Of a stretch of 64,000 nucleotides of DNA, positions 45,037 to 53,657 are shown piece by piece. Under the pieces are notes generated by a model that saw only the letters and a program-made list of their open reading frames with translations, was not told the origin of the DNA and did not search any database. Position 1 is the first letter of the stretch, and every line of letters starts with the position of its first letter. The stretch covers positions 1 through 64,000 of the forward strand of contig JAKVHY010000030.1 in assembly GCA_023284085.1 (NCBI GenBank), read 5' to 3'. A program made the translations under genes and the position numbers. This stretch comes from Shewanella benthica. GTDB taxonomy: Bacteria; Pseudomonadota; Gammaproteobacteria; Enterobacterales; Shewanellaceae.

Positions 45037-45053
45037 CCATTTTTAAAAAAATG
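45037..45053. terminator. Weak AT-rich hairpin between convergent LysR genes
   Basis: CCATTTTT pairs with AAAAATGG. It might end both LysR transcripts, but the stem is weak. Confidence 0.35.
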
Positions 45054-45058
45054 GGAAT

Positions 45059-46042
45059 TTATACCAGATCCAGCAGACGGGGGACCTCCCCCTTTGAATT
45101 ATCATAGTGGCGTTGAATTTCGATTAGCTTTTCGCTAAGTAGTCTCGCCATACATTGTGCCAACAAGGGGGTCACCGAGCGGTGACAGTGTAAGAAATAA
45201 CTCTCGGGCTGCTGCTCTATCGAATCTCGCCATTGTGCCGATACATCGACAAAACCAACATCTTCTCGTCCTTCAAAATACTCATAGGCCACGGCGGAGC
45301 ACAGCACGCAGACATCGTCAGATTTACTGGCATGATCGATAACCATACGCAGGCTCGGGCTCTTAAGCGTGACCCGAATATTTATTCCCTGTTCATGGGC
45401 ATATTCTTCGATTCGATGTGGATTATTATGGTGCCAATTGGAATTAACCAGTCCAATTTTATAGTCAAAGATATCCGTCAGGGGAGCGTCCGAGGTAAGA
45501 ATGGGATGGCCTACTCTGGCGACTAAGAAGAAATGGGTAATATCGCCGATATTCACATCATCAACCATCTCATGCCTGATCGGTTCGATAGATATACTGC
45601 AATCAATTTTTCCCTGACACAGCTGCTCACTCACTGTATCGGACCAGGGCAACACATGAACATTGACTCCACCTTCGACACACGAACATTGATGAGTCAC
45701 ACAATTAAGCACCATCATAGACCACTGTTCATGGGCGGCCACCGTCAGCTGATAGGGTGCCACTATGGTATTACTTGTGGTCAAGATCATCTTGTCGTAT
45801 TGCTCGAGAATAGATTGCGCCATGGGGTAAATACGTAGCGCAATGGAATTAGGTTCAAACCCATATTTTTGACGAATAAAAAGCTCATCATCTAAGACTT
45901 CACGCAAACAATTCAATGCCCTGCTCACCTTAGACTGGGTGGTATGTAACCTAGTGGCGACGGCAGAGCCATTTTTTAACTCGACTAAGCCAATCAACAC
46001 CATCAAAGTGAAATAGTCCAGGCGATTCACCTTCTTCAACAT
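45059..46042 (-). CDS. LysR-type transcriptional regulator, paralogue
   Basis: Helix-turn-helix 'GSAVATRLHTTQSKVSRALNCL' with wing 'DELFIRQKYGFEPNSIALRIYP', the same LFIR(K/Q)K(H/Y)GF-PN arrangement as its neighbour, so the two probably arose by duplication. Effector domain contains several cysteines (CVTHQCSC) and no known ligand motif. AGGAG precedes the start. Convergent with the other LysR, divergent from blaI. Confidence 0.88.
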   Translation of the reverse strand: MLKKVNRLDYFTLMVLIGLVELKNGSAVATRLHTTQSKVSRALNCLREVLDDELFIRQKYGFEPNSIALRIYPMAQSILEQYDKMILTTSNTIVAPYQLTVAAHEQWSMMVLNCVTHQCSCVEGGVNVHVLPWSDTVSEQLCQGKIDCSISIEPIRHEMVDDVNIGDITHFFLVARVGHPILTSDAPLTDIFDYKIGLVNSNWHHNNPHRIEEYAHEQGINIRVTLKSPSLRMVIDHASKSDDVCVLCSAVAYEYFEGREDVGFVDVSAQWRDSIEQQPESYFLHCHRSVTPLLAQCMARLLSEKLIEIQRHYDNSKGEVPRLLDLV

Positions 46043-46278
46043 TAATCACTCTCCTGAGACAGACTCTTGTTACAAAAGTGTTATTAACAGCACTGGTAAG
46101 GAATAATAAAACTCACTTAGCCATCATTATCACCGGGTTTAAGACAATAGCTAAGCCGTCTGATAATTGAACAACTCTAATGTGTATCATTTTTAAACAA
46201 ACAGATTTGTGGAACAGATCACACATTATAAACCCTTACTTCATCAGTAGTCCCTAATAAAGAGTCTAACAAAATGAC

Positions 46279-46306
46279 TTGCCAAGTAAGATTACAAATG
46301 TAATCT
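46279..46306 (+). promoter_or_regulatory. Probable promoter of blaI-blaR1
   Basis: TTGCCA (-35), a 16-bp spacer and TAATCT (-10). Operator 1 covers the spacer and the -10 box. Confidence 0.55.
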
Positions 46307-46332
46307 TAAACATTCAGATTACATTTGTAATC
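46289..46332. promoter_or_regulatory. Two BlaI-type operators
   Basis: AGATTACAAATGTAATCT (46289-46306) and GATTACATTTGTAATC (46317-46332) share the TACA-NN-TGTA core typical of BlaI/MecI operators, 27 bp centre to centre. They would autorepress the blaI-blaR1 pair. Confidence 0.85.
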
Positions 46333-46388
46333 CATAAATGCATTCAACAGAAAGTAATAAGTACATACTTTTACAATGGGATCAGCCG

Positions 46389-46844
46389 ATGAAAGAGATC
46401 AGTAATTCAGAACTTGCCGTACTCAATATACTCTGGGAGTCGTCACCCACAAGCTCAAATGAAGTGGTGAAAAAATTGGCGGATTCTCATGAATGGCACG
46501 AAAAAACAGTCAAAACCCTATTAAACCGCTTAGTAAAAAAACAGGCGATCGGGTTTCAAAAAGAGGGCCGTGGCTACCTCTACTCCCCCCTAATCAACCA
46601 AAGTGAATATCAAATTAAAGAGAGCCAGTCTTTCGTAGAGAGAATGTTCTCGGGTCGTATCGCCCCCCTCGTTGCGGGCTTTGCCAAAGAAAATAAACTC
46701 AGCGCAGAAGATGTTGCAGAGTTGAAAACACTGCTCGACAACTGGCAAGAAGAGGACTCGAAAAAAGACAGCTTGAACAAGGGAGAATTAAGCAGCGACT
46801 GTCAAACAACGGATACTCAAACAAAGGAGCCTAAGCATGATTAA
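46389..46844 (+). CDS. blaI: BlaI/MecI/CopY-family repressor
   Basis: Dimeric winged-helix repressor normally cleaved or released upon signal from BlaR1. 'ISNSELAVLNILWESSPTSSNEVV' and 'HEKTVKTLLNRLVKKQAIGFQKEGRGYLYSPL' are the family's DNA-binding helices and wing. The start at 46389 (MKEISNSEL) fits the family; ATG 46338 would extend the protein by 17 residues directly from the operator. Overlaps the next gene by 8 bp. The target beyond autoregulation is unknown; no beta-lactamase is adjacent. Confidence 0.9.
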   Translation: MKEISNSELAVLNILWESSPTSSNEVVKKLADSHEWHEKTVKTLLNRLVKKQAIGFQKEGRGYLYSPLINQSEYQIKESQSFVERMFSGRIAPLVAGFAKENKLSAEDVAELKTLLDNWQEEDSKKDSLNKGELSSDCQTTDTQTKEPKHD

Positions 46845-48105
46845 CTGGCTCACACAACAAAGCATACTCATAAGCTTAGTCTGCGCCTTCATCCTACTTT
46901 TTCATAAGCCACTGCTTAAACAGCTAGGGGCTCACCACATGTACAGCTTATGGCTGGCTATCCCACTAATGTTGTTAGGCTCTGTGGTACTGCAATTTCT
47001 GCCTAACTTGCTGGCAGAATCTAAGCTAGCAAATTTTGAGCATTACAGAGTGCTGGCGTCACTTGCCGTTAAAAACAGTGAAAGCCTTATCCCGACCCCT
47101 TTAGTCGTAGGTTTATGGTTGTCAGGAATTGCCGTGATGGCTGCACTGTTACTACTGCAACGACGCTATTTAAATAAGTTGTTGAGCAAGAGTACACCTT
47201 ATGCTCACACCCAGGGCGGCGAACTTAACATCAATGCGCTTATGTTGGCCGACGCCTTACCCATATTACAGAGTCCAGAGATCACTTCTCCCATGTTAAC
47301 AGGCGTGATTAGGCCGACGATCATAGTGCCATCAGACTTTCATAAACTGACAGTAAAGCAGCAAAAAGCCGTATTGGCACACGAGCTGTTTCACCATGAA
47401 CGCGGAGATATCATCACTAACCTGCTGGCCTATGGTCTGCTCGCCATCTTCTGGTTCAACCCACTCTGTTGGTTAGCCTACCGCCGTTTTCGTGACGATC
47501 AGGAACTCGCCTGTGATGCTCAAATCACCTCATCGATGAATACCGATGAAAAAATTGCCTATAGCCATGCGCTACTGGCGTACTCTCAGCATGCTCAAAT
47601 GGGCATGCTTCATACCCACTATGGAAATAAAAACATCTTAAAGGAAAGGATCATACAAATGAAAAAACAACATGGAAAGAGCACCTTAACCATAATAGCA
47701 ATGACACTTGGCTTAGGATTCGCAAGCTTGATACTCAATCAACAAGTTCAGGCAGGAGATCATCAAGCCTCGTCGAAAGAATCGACCAAGGTGACGAAGA
47801 GCCAAGCACACAGTGTTCATCCACTGACGCGTGTTGAGCCCAAATACCCAGTAGCCGCAGTTAAAGCCAATCAAAATGGCTATGTTCAACTCAAGTTTGA
47901 TATCAACAAGTCTGGAATGGTGTCTAACATCAAAGTGATTAAGTCATCACCCACAGGCGTATTCGATAAATCAGCAATAAAAGCCTTAGAGCAATGGGTT
48001 TATAAGAAGTCTAAGCACGGGGCTAAAGGTTCTCAGGTTCAACTGGATTTTGTTATCGATGAACCAGCAGCTAATGTTGAGCGCATTAAAGTTACCGCAA
48101 ATTAA
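46837..48105 (+). CDS. blaR1: BlaR1/MecR1-like M56 membrane metallopeptidase with TonB C-terminal domain
   Basis: Signal-transducing membrane zinc protease. About four membrane helices surround 'AVLAHELFHHERGD' (HExxH, about residues 181-186) and the downstream glutamate/aspartate motif 'DDQELACDAQI'. Instead of a penicillin-binding sensor domain it ends with a TonB-type C-terminal domain (about 325-410, 'RVEPKYPVAAVKANQNGYV', 'ALEQWVYKK'). The signal sensed is therefore unlikely to be a beta-lactam and may come through an outer membrane partner. Overlaps blaI by 8 bp. Confidence 0.9.
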   Translation: MINWLTQQSILISLVCAFILLFHKPLLKQLGAHHMYSLWLAIPLMLLGSVVLQFLPNLLAESKLANFEHYRVLASLAVKNSESLIPTPLVVGLWLSGIAVMAALLLLQRRYLNKLLSKSTPYAHTQGGELNINALMLADALPILQSPEITSPMLTGVIRPTIIVPSDFHKLTVKQQKAVLAHELFHHERGDIITNLLAYGLLAIFWFNPLCWLAYRRFRDDQELACDAQITSSMNTDEKIAYSHALLAYSQHAQMGMLHTHYGNKNILKERIIQMKKQHGKSTLTIIAMTLGLGFASLILNQQVQAGDHQASSKESTKVTKSQAHSVHPLTRVEPKYPVAAVKANQNGYVQLKFDINKSGMVSNIKVIKSSPTGVFDKSAIKALEQWVYKKSKHGAKGSQVQLDFVIDEPAANVERIKVTAN

Positions 48106-48233
48106 TCAGAGCCGTTATTAAGAGCAATAAATCAACTTGCTCGGGGCCTGTCTACTTAGGCTGATGGGTAATGTTTTGGAAAGGGGCCGCGCAGCTCTTT
48201 TTCTGTATCTGGAGAAAATCGACGAGGAAAGAG

Positions 48234-48337
48234 AAGTGTTAAGTGTTAAGTCGTAAGTTATAAGAGGTAAACAGCCTTGAGCGGTAAAAAAAAAGAAGTC
48301 GTAAGTCGTAAGTGGTAAGTGGTAAGTGGTAAGAAAG
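48234..48337. repeat. Heptad arrays of AAGTNNN type (two blocks)
   Basis: Block 1 (48234-48268): AAGTGTT twice then related units. Block 2 (48296-48337): AAGTCGT twice and AAGTGGT three times, then AAGAAAG. On the other strand the units read CTTACCA and CTTACGA. It lies in the blaR1/DUF805 convergent junction. Confidence 0.95.
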
Positions 48338-48377
48338 GAGAAGTATTTCATCCTCCCTCACGAAATTTACAAATCGA

Positions 48378-48725
48378 TTAAGCTTCTACAGCCTTTGGAT
48401 TCGCACCGTATTCATTTTCTCCTATGCTGTCCAGCACATAGAAAACCAACAAAACGATAGCACCAATAAGTGGTATTAAACCGATTAGCTGCCACCAGCC
48501 AGAACGTCCGGTATCATGTAAGCGACGAGCAGAGATGGCTATCGTCGGTAAAAACAAACCTAATGCCAGCACAGTTGAAAATATCATAGTGCCTAACGTG
48601 ACATCTATAACCGCCGCAATGGCATAAAAAATGAAATAAAACAGCATATACATCCAAAACTCTTTACGACGAGCTCGGCCTGTAAAGTCTACATATTTCT
48701 TTAATGCACCAATAAAATATTCCAT
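48378..48725 (-). CDS. DUF805 membrane protein
   Basis: Small inner membrane protein of unknown function. 'YVDFTGRARRKEFWMYMLF' is the DUF805 opening, followed by helices and the signature 'ISARRLHDTGRSGWWQLIGL'. Start 48725 (MEYFIGAL) has AAGGAAAG upstream; an upstream ATG adds 10 residues. Monocistronic. Confidence 0.92.
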   Translation of the reverse strand: MEYFIGALKKYVDFTGRARRKEFWMYMLFYFIFYAIAAVIDVTLGTMIFSTVLALGLFLPTIAISARRLHDTGRSGWWQLIGLIPLIGAIVLLVFYVLDSIGENEYGANPKAVEA

Positions 48726-48833
48726 ATCTTTCCTTGTATTTGAATCCGTTTTCACATTGAGTGTTTAAAACAATAACAACCATAAAACATTTTTTATTAA
48801 AAAGATGCCACCAAGCACAAATTTACCCTCTAG

Positions 48834-49370
48834 TTAGTCTGCTATCTGTTTTCTATGTTCTTCCAGCTCTTTATGAAACTCCACCGTTAAAGTTTGCATA
48901 CGTATCATCATAGGCTGAGCTAATGCTTGAGTAAGCATGATTGATTCCTGCATCACAAGAGGCATCTTGTCGACCATAGAGCGACCCGACTCACTCTGAT
49001 AGAAAGCGAGCATATCTGTGATCTCTTTATCCGTATAATGCTTCACGTAAATATCGACCATAGGCTGTTTCAATTTATCCCAGCTCATTTCTTCGCGCAT
49101 GATCTGTGTGTATTGACTAACGAAGCTGGTAAACATTTCACTCTCTGAATCTTGGATCTTCAATTGATCTCGCATCTGCAACATCATTTGTTCAGCTTGG
49201 GTATAAGCAGCATCCATCAAAGAGTCTGCTTTCATATCTACGAGCAGTTGCTCAACATCTTGACGACGAGAACTATCATCAGCCGATACGCTAAAATTGA
49301 TGAGGAAACTGCCTACGATTAGCAGTGATAAAAGGGAGTTTAGTGGTGATAGAAGAGTCATTCGTTTCAT
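48834..49370 (-). CDS. DUF2059 exported protein
   Basis: Periplasmic helical protein of unknown function. Signal peptide (LLSLLIVGSFLINFSVSA) then DUF2059 pattern: 'VEQLLVDMKADSLMDAAYTQ', 'YVKHYTDKEITDMLAFYQSESG' and 'MPLVMQES'. Start 49370 (MKRMTLL) is supported by GGAGG 5 bases upstream. Monocistronic. Confidence 0.88.
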   Translation of the reverse strand: MKRMTLLSPLNSLLSLLIVGSFLINFSVSADDSSRRQDVEQLLVDMKADSLMDAAYTQAEQMMLQMRDQLKIQDSESEMFTSFVSQYTQIMREEMSWDKLKQPMVDIYVKHYTDKEITDMLAFYQSESGRSMVDKMPLVMQESIMLTQALAQPMMIRMQTLTVEFHKELEEHRKQIAD

Positions 49371-49511
49371 ATTGCCTCCATGCAATTGTAAATTTCTAAA
49401 ACTAATCATCTCATAAAATAACTATACAAGTCATTAATATATATTGAAATTAGCCTTGTTCAGATTAAGGAACATGGCTGATATGTCACTAAAGGCCCAT
49501 CATACAAAATC

Positions 49512-49530
49512 GATAATAATTCTCATTAAC
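49512..49530. promoter_or_regulatory. Fur-box-like sequence upstream of azurin
   Basis: GATAATAATTCTCATTAAC matches the 19-bp Fur consensus at 15 positions. It lies 60 bp before the azurin start. Fur control of azurin is inferred. Confidence 0.55.
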
Positions 49531-49590
49531 ATTAATTTTCATTATGATAGGGTGGTATCAATACACTAAGAATCAAAAAAAGGATTTCAA

Positions 49591-50076
49591 ATGAAAATCT
49601 CAATACATCGTCTTAAGACGATAAGCGCAGTGGGTTTACTCGGTTTCAGTGCACTATTCGGTATGTCGTCTAGTGCTATGGCCCATGCCAATGAATGTGA
49701 ATTAACTATCAGCGCTAACGACGCTATGCAGTACGACACCAAAGAACTCAGTGTCCCAGCAAGCTGTAAAGAGGTCACACTGACACTGACTCATTCAGGT
49801 CAGCTACCAAAGGCTGCCATGGGCCACAACTGGGTGCTAACCAAAGCTGCAGATATGCAAGCGGTAGCCAACGACGGCATGGGCGCAGGCGTAGATAAAA
49901 ACTATGTTAAAGACGGCGACACTCGTGTTATCGCTCATACAGATGTAGTTGGCGGCGGTAGCTCAAGCAGCATCACCTTCAGCACCGAAGGCATGAGTGC
50001 TTCTGAAGCCTACAAATTCTTCTGCTCATTCCCAGGCCACTGGGCAATCATGCAGGGCAGCTTTATTATTAAATAA
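49591..50076 (+). CDS. azu: Azurin (blue copper protein)
   Basis: Periplasmic one-electron carrier. Signal peptide (VGLLGFSALFGMSSSAMA) then the mature domain 'CELTISANDAMQYDTKEL'. Copper ligands: His in 'MGHNWVLT', then Cys, His and Met in 'FFCSFPGHWAIMQG'. The structural disulfide cysteines are present (NECELT, PASCKEV). AAGGA precedes the start. Monocistronic with a Fur-like box upstream. Confidence 0.97.
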   Translation: MKISIHRLKTISAVGLLGFSALFGMSSSAMAHANECELTISANDAMQYDTKELSVPASCKEVTLTLTHSGQLPKAAMGHNWVLTKAADMQAVANDGMGAGVDKNYVKDGDTRVIAHTDVVGGGSSSSITFSTEGMSASEAYKFFCSFPGHWAIMQGSFIIK

Positions 50077-50080
50077 GGCC

Positions 50081-50136
50081 CTAGATTATAGTTCCTAGGA
50101 TCTAGATTATTGATTCTAGAACCTAGGAACTCGTCG
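50081..50136. repeat. Heptad array, eight units, filling the azurin/amidohydrolase junction
   Basis: Eight consecutive 7-bp units in one register, five starting CTAG and one CTCG, between stop codons at 50076 and 50138. The two halves are nearly complementary (AGTTCCTAGG with CCTAGGAACT), giving an about 17-bp stem. Confidence 0.93.
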
Positions 50137-50137
50137 C

Positions 50138-51511
50138 TTATTTATTCTTATAAACCTTGCCGCCTTTCATCACAAAATCCACATCTAATAAGGCTTCAAT
50201 CTCTTTTAGCGGGCTAGTCTCTGTCGCGATAATATCGGCGTACTTACCCACTTCCAATGTGCCTAACTTGTCTGACATTCCAATCAAATCCGCGCCGTTG
50301 ACCGTGGCTGATTTTAAAATATCGGCATTACTCATACCCGCCTGATGCATCAAAACGGCCTCACGAGCATTAGTACCATGTTGAGACACACCGCTGTCGG
50401 TACCATAGGCTATCTTAACCCCGGCTTTATACACGGCCTTGAAGTTATCTGTCATATCCATGCCGACACGTCTGGCCTTAGCCTTAATCGCATCAGACAT
50501 AAAGTCAGAGGTTTTGGCCATCTGCACTACGGTATCGCCAGCAAGCAAGGTCGGCACTAGATAGGCACCATTCTCCTTTAATAGCTTGATGCTTTCTTTA
50601 TCGGCGTAACTGCCATGTTCGATACTGTCGACCCCGGCACGCAGTGCCGCGTTAATCCCTTCGGTAGCATGAGCGTGACTGGCGACCTTACGGCCCAGTC
50701 CATGAGCGGTATCGACAATCTCTTTCAGCTCATCGTCAGCCATCTGCTGACCCGTGCCCGTATTAGTATCCGACAACACGCCGCCGGTAGAGGTGATTTT
50801 AATCACATCGGCGCCAAACTTAATCGCACGGCGAGTCGCCCTGCGGCAATCATAGGGACCATCACAAATGGTCTTAGAGGTGAACTTATCCAGTAAATCC
50901 GGGCTCATGCCGTCTACATCACCATGACCACCGGTAACCGATACCCCGCCCGATGCGATAATGCGCGGACCATCCACCCAGCCTTTAGCGATACCATCAC
51001 GCAGGGCGTAAATCTGCTCTGGTTTAGCGCCTAAATCCCGCACTGTGGTAAAACCTGCCAAAAGCGTTAACTTGGCAAAGTGAGCACTGCGGATCGCCAC
51101 ATCGGCATCTGACATACGCAGCTTCTCGCTATCATTATTAGGCCCGAGTTCACCCTGAAGATGCACATGCATATCCATCAAGCCTGGCATCACGAAGCGG
51201 TTTTTCAGATCGATGTAGTCAACGTCTGAGCCAAAAGACTTAGGGTCCAGATACCCTCTCTTCACCTGGCTTATCTTGCCGTCTTCATCAATCACTAATG
51301 TCTGCTCGGTTAACGGTTTTTTACCAGGGATACTAAGTAACTCACCCGCATGAATCACCGTAAAAGATGCGGCTAATAAGGGAGCCGTCACCAAAGACGA
51401 TGCAATCGCGATAGCAAGCCCTGTGGTTCGAAATAGCGCATGAATGGAACTGACACTTTTAGCTGCTGTTACTGTGCTAGCCGTCAGCTTGATATTGTTT
51501 TTATTCGTCAT
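50138..51511 (-). CDS. Exported amidohydrolase (metal-dependent, prolidase/imidazolonepropionase-like)
   Basis: Periplasmic amidohydrolase probably cleaving N-acyl amino acids or X-Pro dipeptides; substrate not certain. Signal/anchor segment near residues 28-48, composite domain with 'HAGELLSIPGKKPL', and metal motifs 'MPGLMDMHVHLQ' (HxH), 'DVIKITSTGG' (Lys), 'VASHAHATEGI', 'DSIEHGSYAD' and 'AYGTDSGV' (Asp). GGGAG precedes the ATG. Monocistronic, convergent with azurin. Confidence 0.9.
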   Translation of the reverse strand: MTNKNNIKLTASTVTAAKSVSSIHALFRTTGLAIAIASSLVTAPLLAASFTVIHAGELLSIPGKKPLTEQTLVIDEDGKISQVKRGYLDPKSFGSDVDYIDLKNRFVMPGLMDMHVHLQGELGPNNDSEKLRMSDADVAIRSAHFAKLTLLAGFTTVRDLGAKPEQIYALRDGIAKGWVDGPRIIASGGVSVTGGHGDVDGMSPDLLDKFTSKTICDGPYDCRRATRRAIKFGADVIKITSTGGVLSDTNTGTGQQMADDELKEIVDTAHGLGRKVASHAHATEGINAALRAGVDSIEHGSYADKESIKLLKENGAYLVPTLLAGDTVVQMAKTSDFMSDAIKAKARRVGMDMTDNFKAVYKAGVKIAYGTDSGVSQHGTNAREAVLMHQAGMSNADILKSATVNGADLIGMSDKLGTLEVGKYADIIATETSPLKEIEALLDVDFVMKGGKVYKNK

Positions 51512-51680
51512 CGTTCTCTCCCTGAATATGAATAGCTTTTCGCTGTATTAAAATAATTATTGTTTTTTAGTGTGATTAAACTGCCAAAAATTATCACTAA
51601 CTACAAGTGGATAAAGCGAATGAGCTAGCAGCTTATAGTCAGGAGTAGGAGTAGTCGCAGCATCGATGCCTTGTCTGTTC

Positions 51681-51710
51681 CATCTCTCCCGGCTAAAGCC
51701 GGTCCTACAA
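51681..51710 (-). repeat. REP-like element, copy 1 (flanking the aldolase gene)
   Basis: Read on the minus strand, TGTAGGACCGGCTTTAGCC then GGGAGAGATG. The CCGGCT/AGCCGG stem is shared with copies at 53658 and 55365. Confidence 0.85.
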
Positions 51711-51739
51711 TCTGTTCTCGGGAAATTAAAAACTTAGGG

Positions 51740-51813
51740 AAGTGTTAAACGATAAGTGCTAAGTTTTAAGTTAGTTGCCTAGCGTCTAGATTCTAGGTCC
51801 TAGAAACTTCCCT
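51740..51813. repeat. Two heptad arrays upstream of the aldolase gene
   Basis: Five units of AAGTNNN/AAACNNN type (51740-51774) and five of CTAGNNN/CTTCNNN type (51779-51813), each at exact 7-bp steps. The second ends about 20 bp before the aldolase start. Confidence 0.88.
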
Positions 51814-51834
51814 AAAAAATGGAAAGGAATTTCT

Positions 51835-53586
51835 ATGCAGAGCTTGTGGCATGCCCAAACTGCCAGTCAATTCACTACACCTCTCGAATTGAGAGTCTAT
51901 ACATCACGTCTGTTAGGTCAGGAACCTGCGCTGGTGCTGCACGGCGGCGGCAATACCTCAGTAAAGACCCAAGTCGAAAACCTATTCGGTGAGCGTGAAG
52001 AAATACTCTTTGTAAAAGGCAGCGGCTGGGATTTAGAGACCATAGAAGCGGCAGGTTTCGCTCCGGTAAAGATGGACGTGTTATTGAAGATGGCCAAGCT
52101 TGCCGAGCTGACCGACAGCGACATGGTCAAGTATCAGCGCGCCGCCTTGATAGATCCCAATGCGCCCAATCCCTCGGTTGAAGCCATACTGCACGCCATT
52201 ATCCCTTTCGCCTTCGTGGATCATACCCATACCGACGCAATAGTGACCTTGACTAACACTTCAAGCGGTGGAGCCTTTATAGAGCAGTTGTATGGCAAGC
52301 GGGTCTTGGTGATCCCTTATGTGATGCCGGGCTTTGCGCTGGCTAAGCGGGTTTATGAGATGACCCAAGATATCGACTGGCAGTCGATAGAAGGCTTGGT
52401 GCTCATGAACCACGGCCTGTTTACCTTCAGCGACGATGCCAAGACCGCTTACGAGAACACCATTAAGCTGGTGAGCGAAGCCGAAAATTTTATCGAAGCA
52501 AATCTTTGCATCAATGCCGAAGAACGGGAAGAGGCGGATGAGAAGAGCCTTGAGTACCCTGATGAGAACACAGATATTGATCTGGTTGAGCTCGCTAAGA
52601 TACGCAAGCTGGTGTCGGCGCAAAAAGGCGCTGCGCATCTGGCTCTGTTAAATAGCGGTATGGCCTCATGTCATATTGCTTCACACCCTGAGCTTAAAAG
52701 TATCGCCAGTCGCGGTCCGCTTACGCCGGACCATGTCATTCGCACTAAACGTATTCCCGCTATTTTACTTGATGATTTCGAAGCCAACCTCAACGATTAT
52801 GCCCAAGACTATATTGAATATTTTGACCACCATCAGAGCGGTCAAACCATGCTTAACTACGCACCTAACTATGCTATTTGGCAGGGTAGAGCCGCCATCT
52901 CTTTCGGCAAGACAGTCAACCAGGCCTTGATCATCGAAGACATCACCAGTCATACCTTCGATGCGATATTAACTGCCGAAGCCCTTGGTGGTTATCAGGC
53001 TCTGAGCCCGGCAGATATCTTCGCGGTGGAATACTGGGAGCTTGAGCAGGCCAAGCTGAACAAAGGGCCGAGCTCAAACGACAACCCCTTGTTAGGCAAG
53101 GTCGCTATGGTCACATCCGCCGCAACACAGGTAGGTCAAGCCGTAGTGGCTCATATGGAAGCGCTTGGCGCTAACCTTGTAGAGCTTGGCGAACACCTTG
53201 AATTTGATACCTTAGATAAGTGCCAGGAAGCGGCCGAAACCGCCATCATAGATTTTGGTGGCTTAGACATAGTTATCTGCCTTGGGGATGACCCATCTAA
53301 CCTGATGTTACTCAAAGCCTGTGAAGCCTTTTTAGAGCATGGCATAAACCCTAGGGTATTGTGCGTCAACCAAGGTTCCTTACCTGTTATGAGCAATAAC
53401 ATCATCAAGGTACTACAGCTCAACTGCTCTGCAAGCCCGACATTAGCCTCACTGAATGGCTCAAAAATATTAGTGCAAAAAACCAATGGCGAGCAGCTGC
53501 AATCCGGCGTATTCAACCTGCTCAGCGCGATAACCATGATGTTGTCGAATGAATATGTGCCCCACGAAGAAGGGGTAGTGGTTTAA
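51835..53586 (+). CDS. Class II aldolase/adducin protein with degenerate SDR-like C-terminal domain
   Basis: Residues about 1-380 form a zinc class II aldolase-like domain: 'LVLHGGGNTSVK', 'FVKGSGWDLETIE', metal histidines in 'FVDHTHTDAIVT' and 'LMNHGLFTF'. Residues about 410-580 resemble the dehydrogenase half of bifunctional rhamnulose-phosphate aldolase/dehydrogenases (KVAMVTSAATQVGQA, FGGLDIVICL), but the Gly-rich nucleotide motif and the Tyr-x3-Lys catalytic pair are missing, so that half is probably non-catalytic. AAAGGAA precedes the start. Followed by an LsrK-like kinase and a cupin; a kinase-aldolase catabolic route is inferred. Confidence 0.85.
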   Translation: MQSLWHAQTASQFTTPLELRVYTSRLLGQEPALVLHGGGNTSVKTQVENLFGEREEILFVKGSGWDLETIEAAGFAPVKMDVLLKMAKLAELTDSDMVKYQRAALIDPNAPNPSVEAILHAIIPFAFVDHTHTDAIVTLTNTSSGGAFIEQLYGKRVLVIPYVMPGFALAKRVYEMTQDIDWQSIEGLVLMNHGLFTFSDDAKTAYENTIKLVSEAENFIEANLCINAEEREEADEKSLEYPDENTDIDLVELAKIRKLVSAQKGAAHLALLNSGMASCHIASHPELKSIASRGPLTPDHVIRTKRIPAILLDDFEANLNDYAQDYIEYFDHHQSGQTMLNYAPNYAIWQGRAAISFGKTVNQALIIEDITSHTFDAILTAEALGGYQALSPADIFAVEYWELEQAKLNKGPSSNDNPLLGKVAMVTSAATQVGQAVVAHMEALGANLVELGEHLEFDTLDKCQEAAETAIIDFGGLDIVICLGDDPSNLMLLKACEAFLEHGINPRVLCVNQGSLPVMSNNIIKVLQLNCSASPTLASLNGSKILVQKTNGEQLQSGVFNLLSAITMMLSNEYVPHEEGVVV

Positions 53587-53628
53587 AGCTGAGAAGTGTC
53601 GAGTTCAAGACAAAGCCAAGAAAGTTGC

Positions 53629-53644
53629 GAGTCACGAGGAAAAG
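53629..53644. repeat. Short heptad pair near the REP-like element
   Basis: Two reverse-strand CTCGNNN heptads (CTCGTGA, CTCGCAA) just before the second REP-like element. Confidence 0.5.
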
Positions 53645-53657
53645 TTAAAGCTGAGAG

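Larger units (their letters stand above)
51512..51834. other. Divergent gap with a REP-like element and heptad arrays
   Basis: Holds the REP-like element at 51681-51710, the AAGTNNN heptads at 51740-51774 and the CTAGNNN heptads at 51779-51813. It has no coding frame. Promoters for both flanking genes should lie here. Confidence 0.6.
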
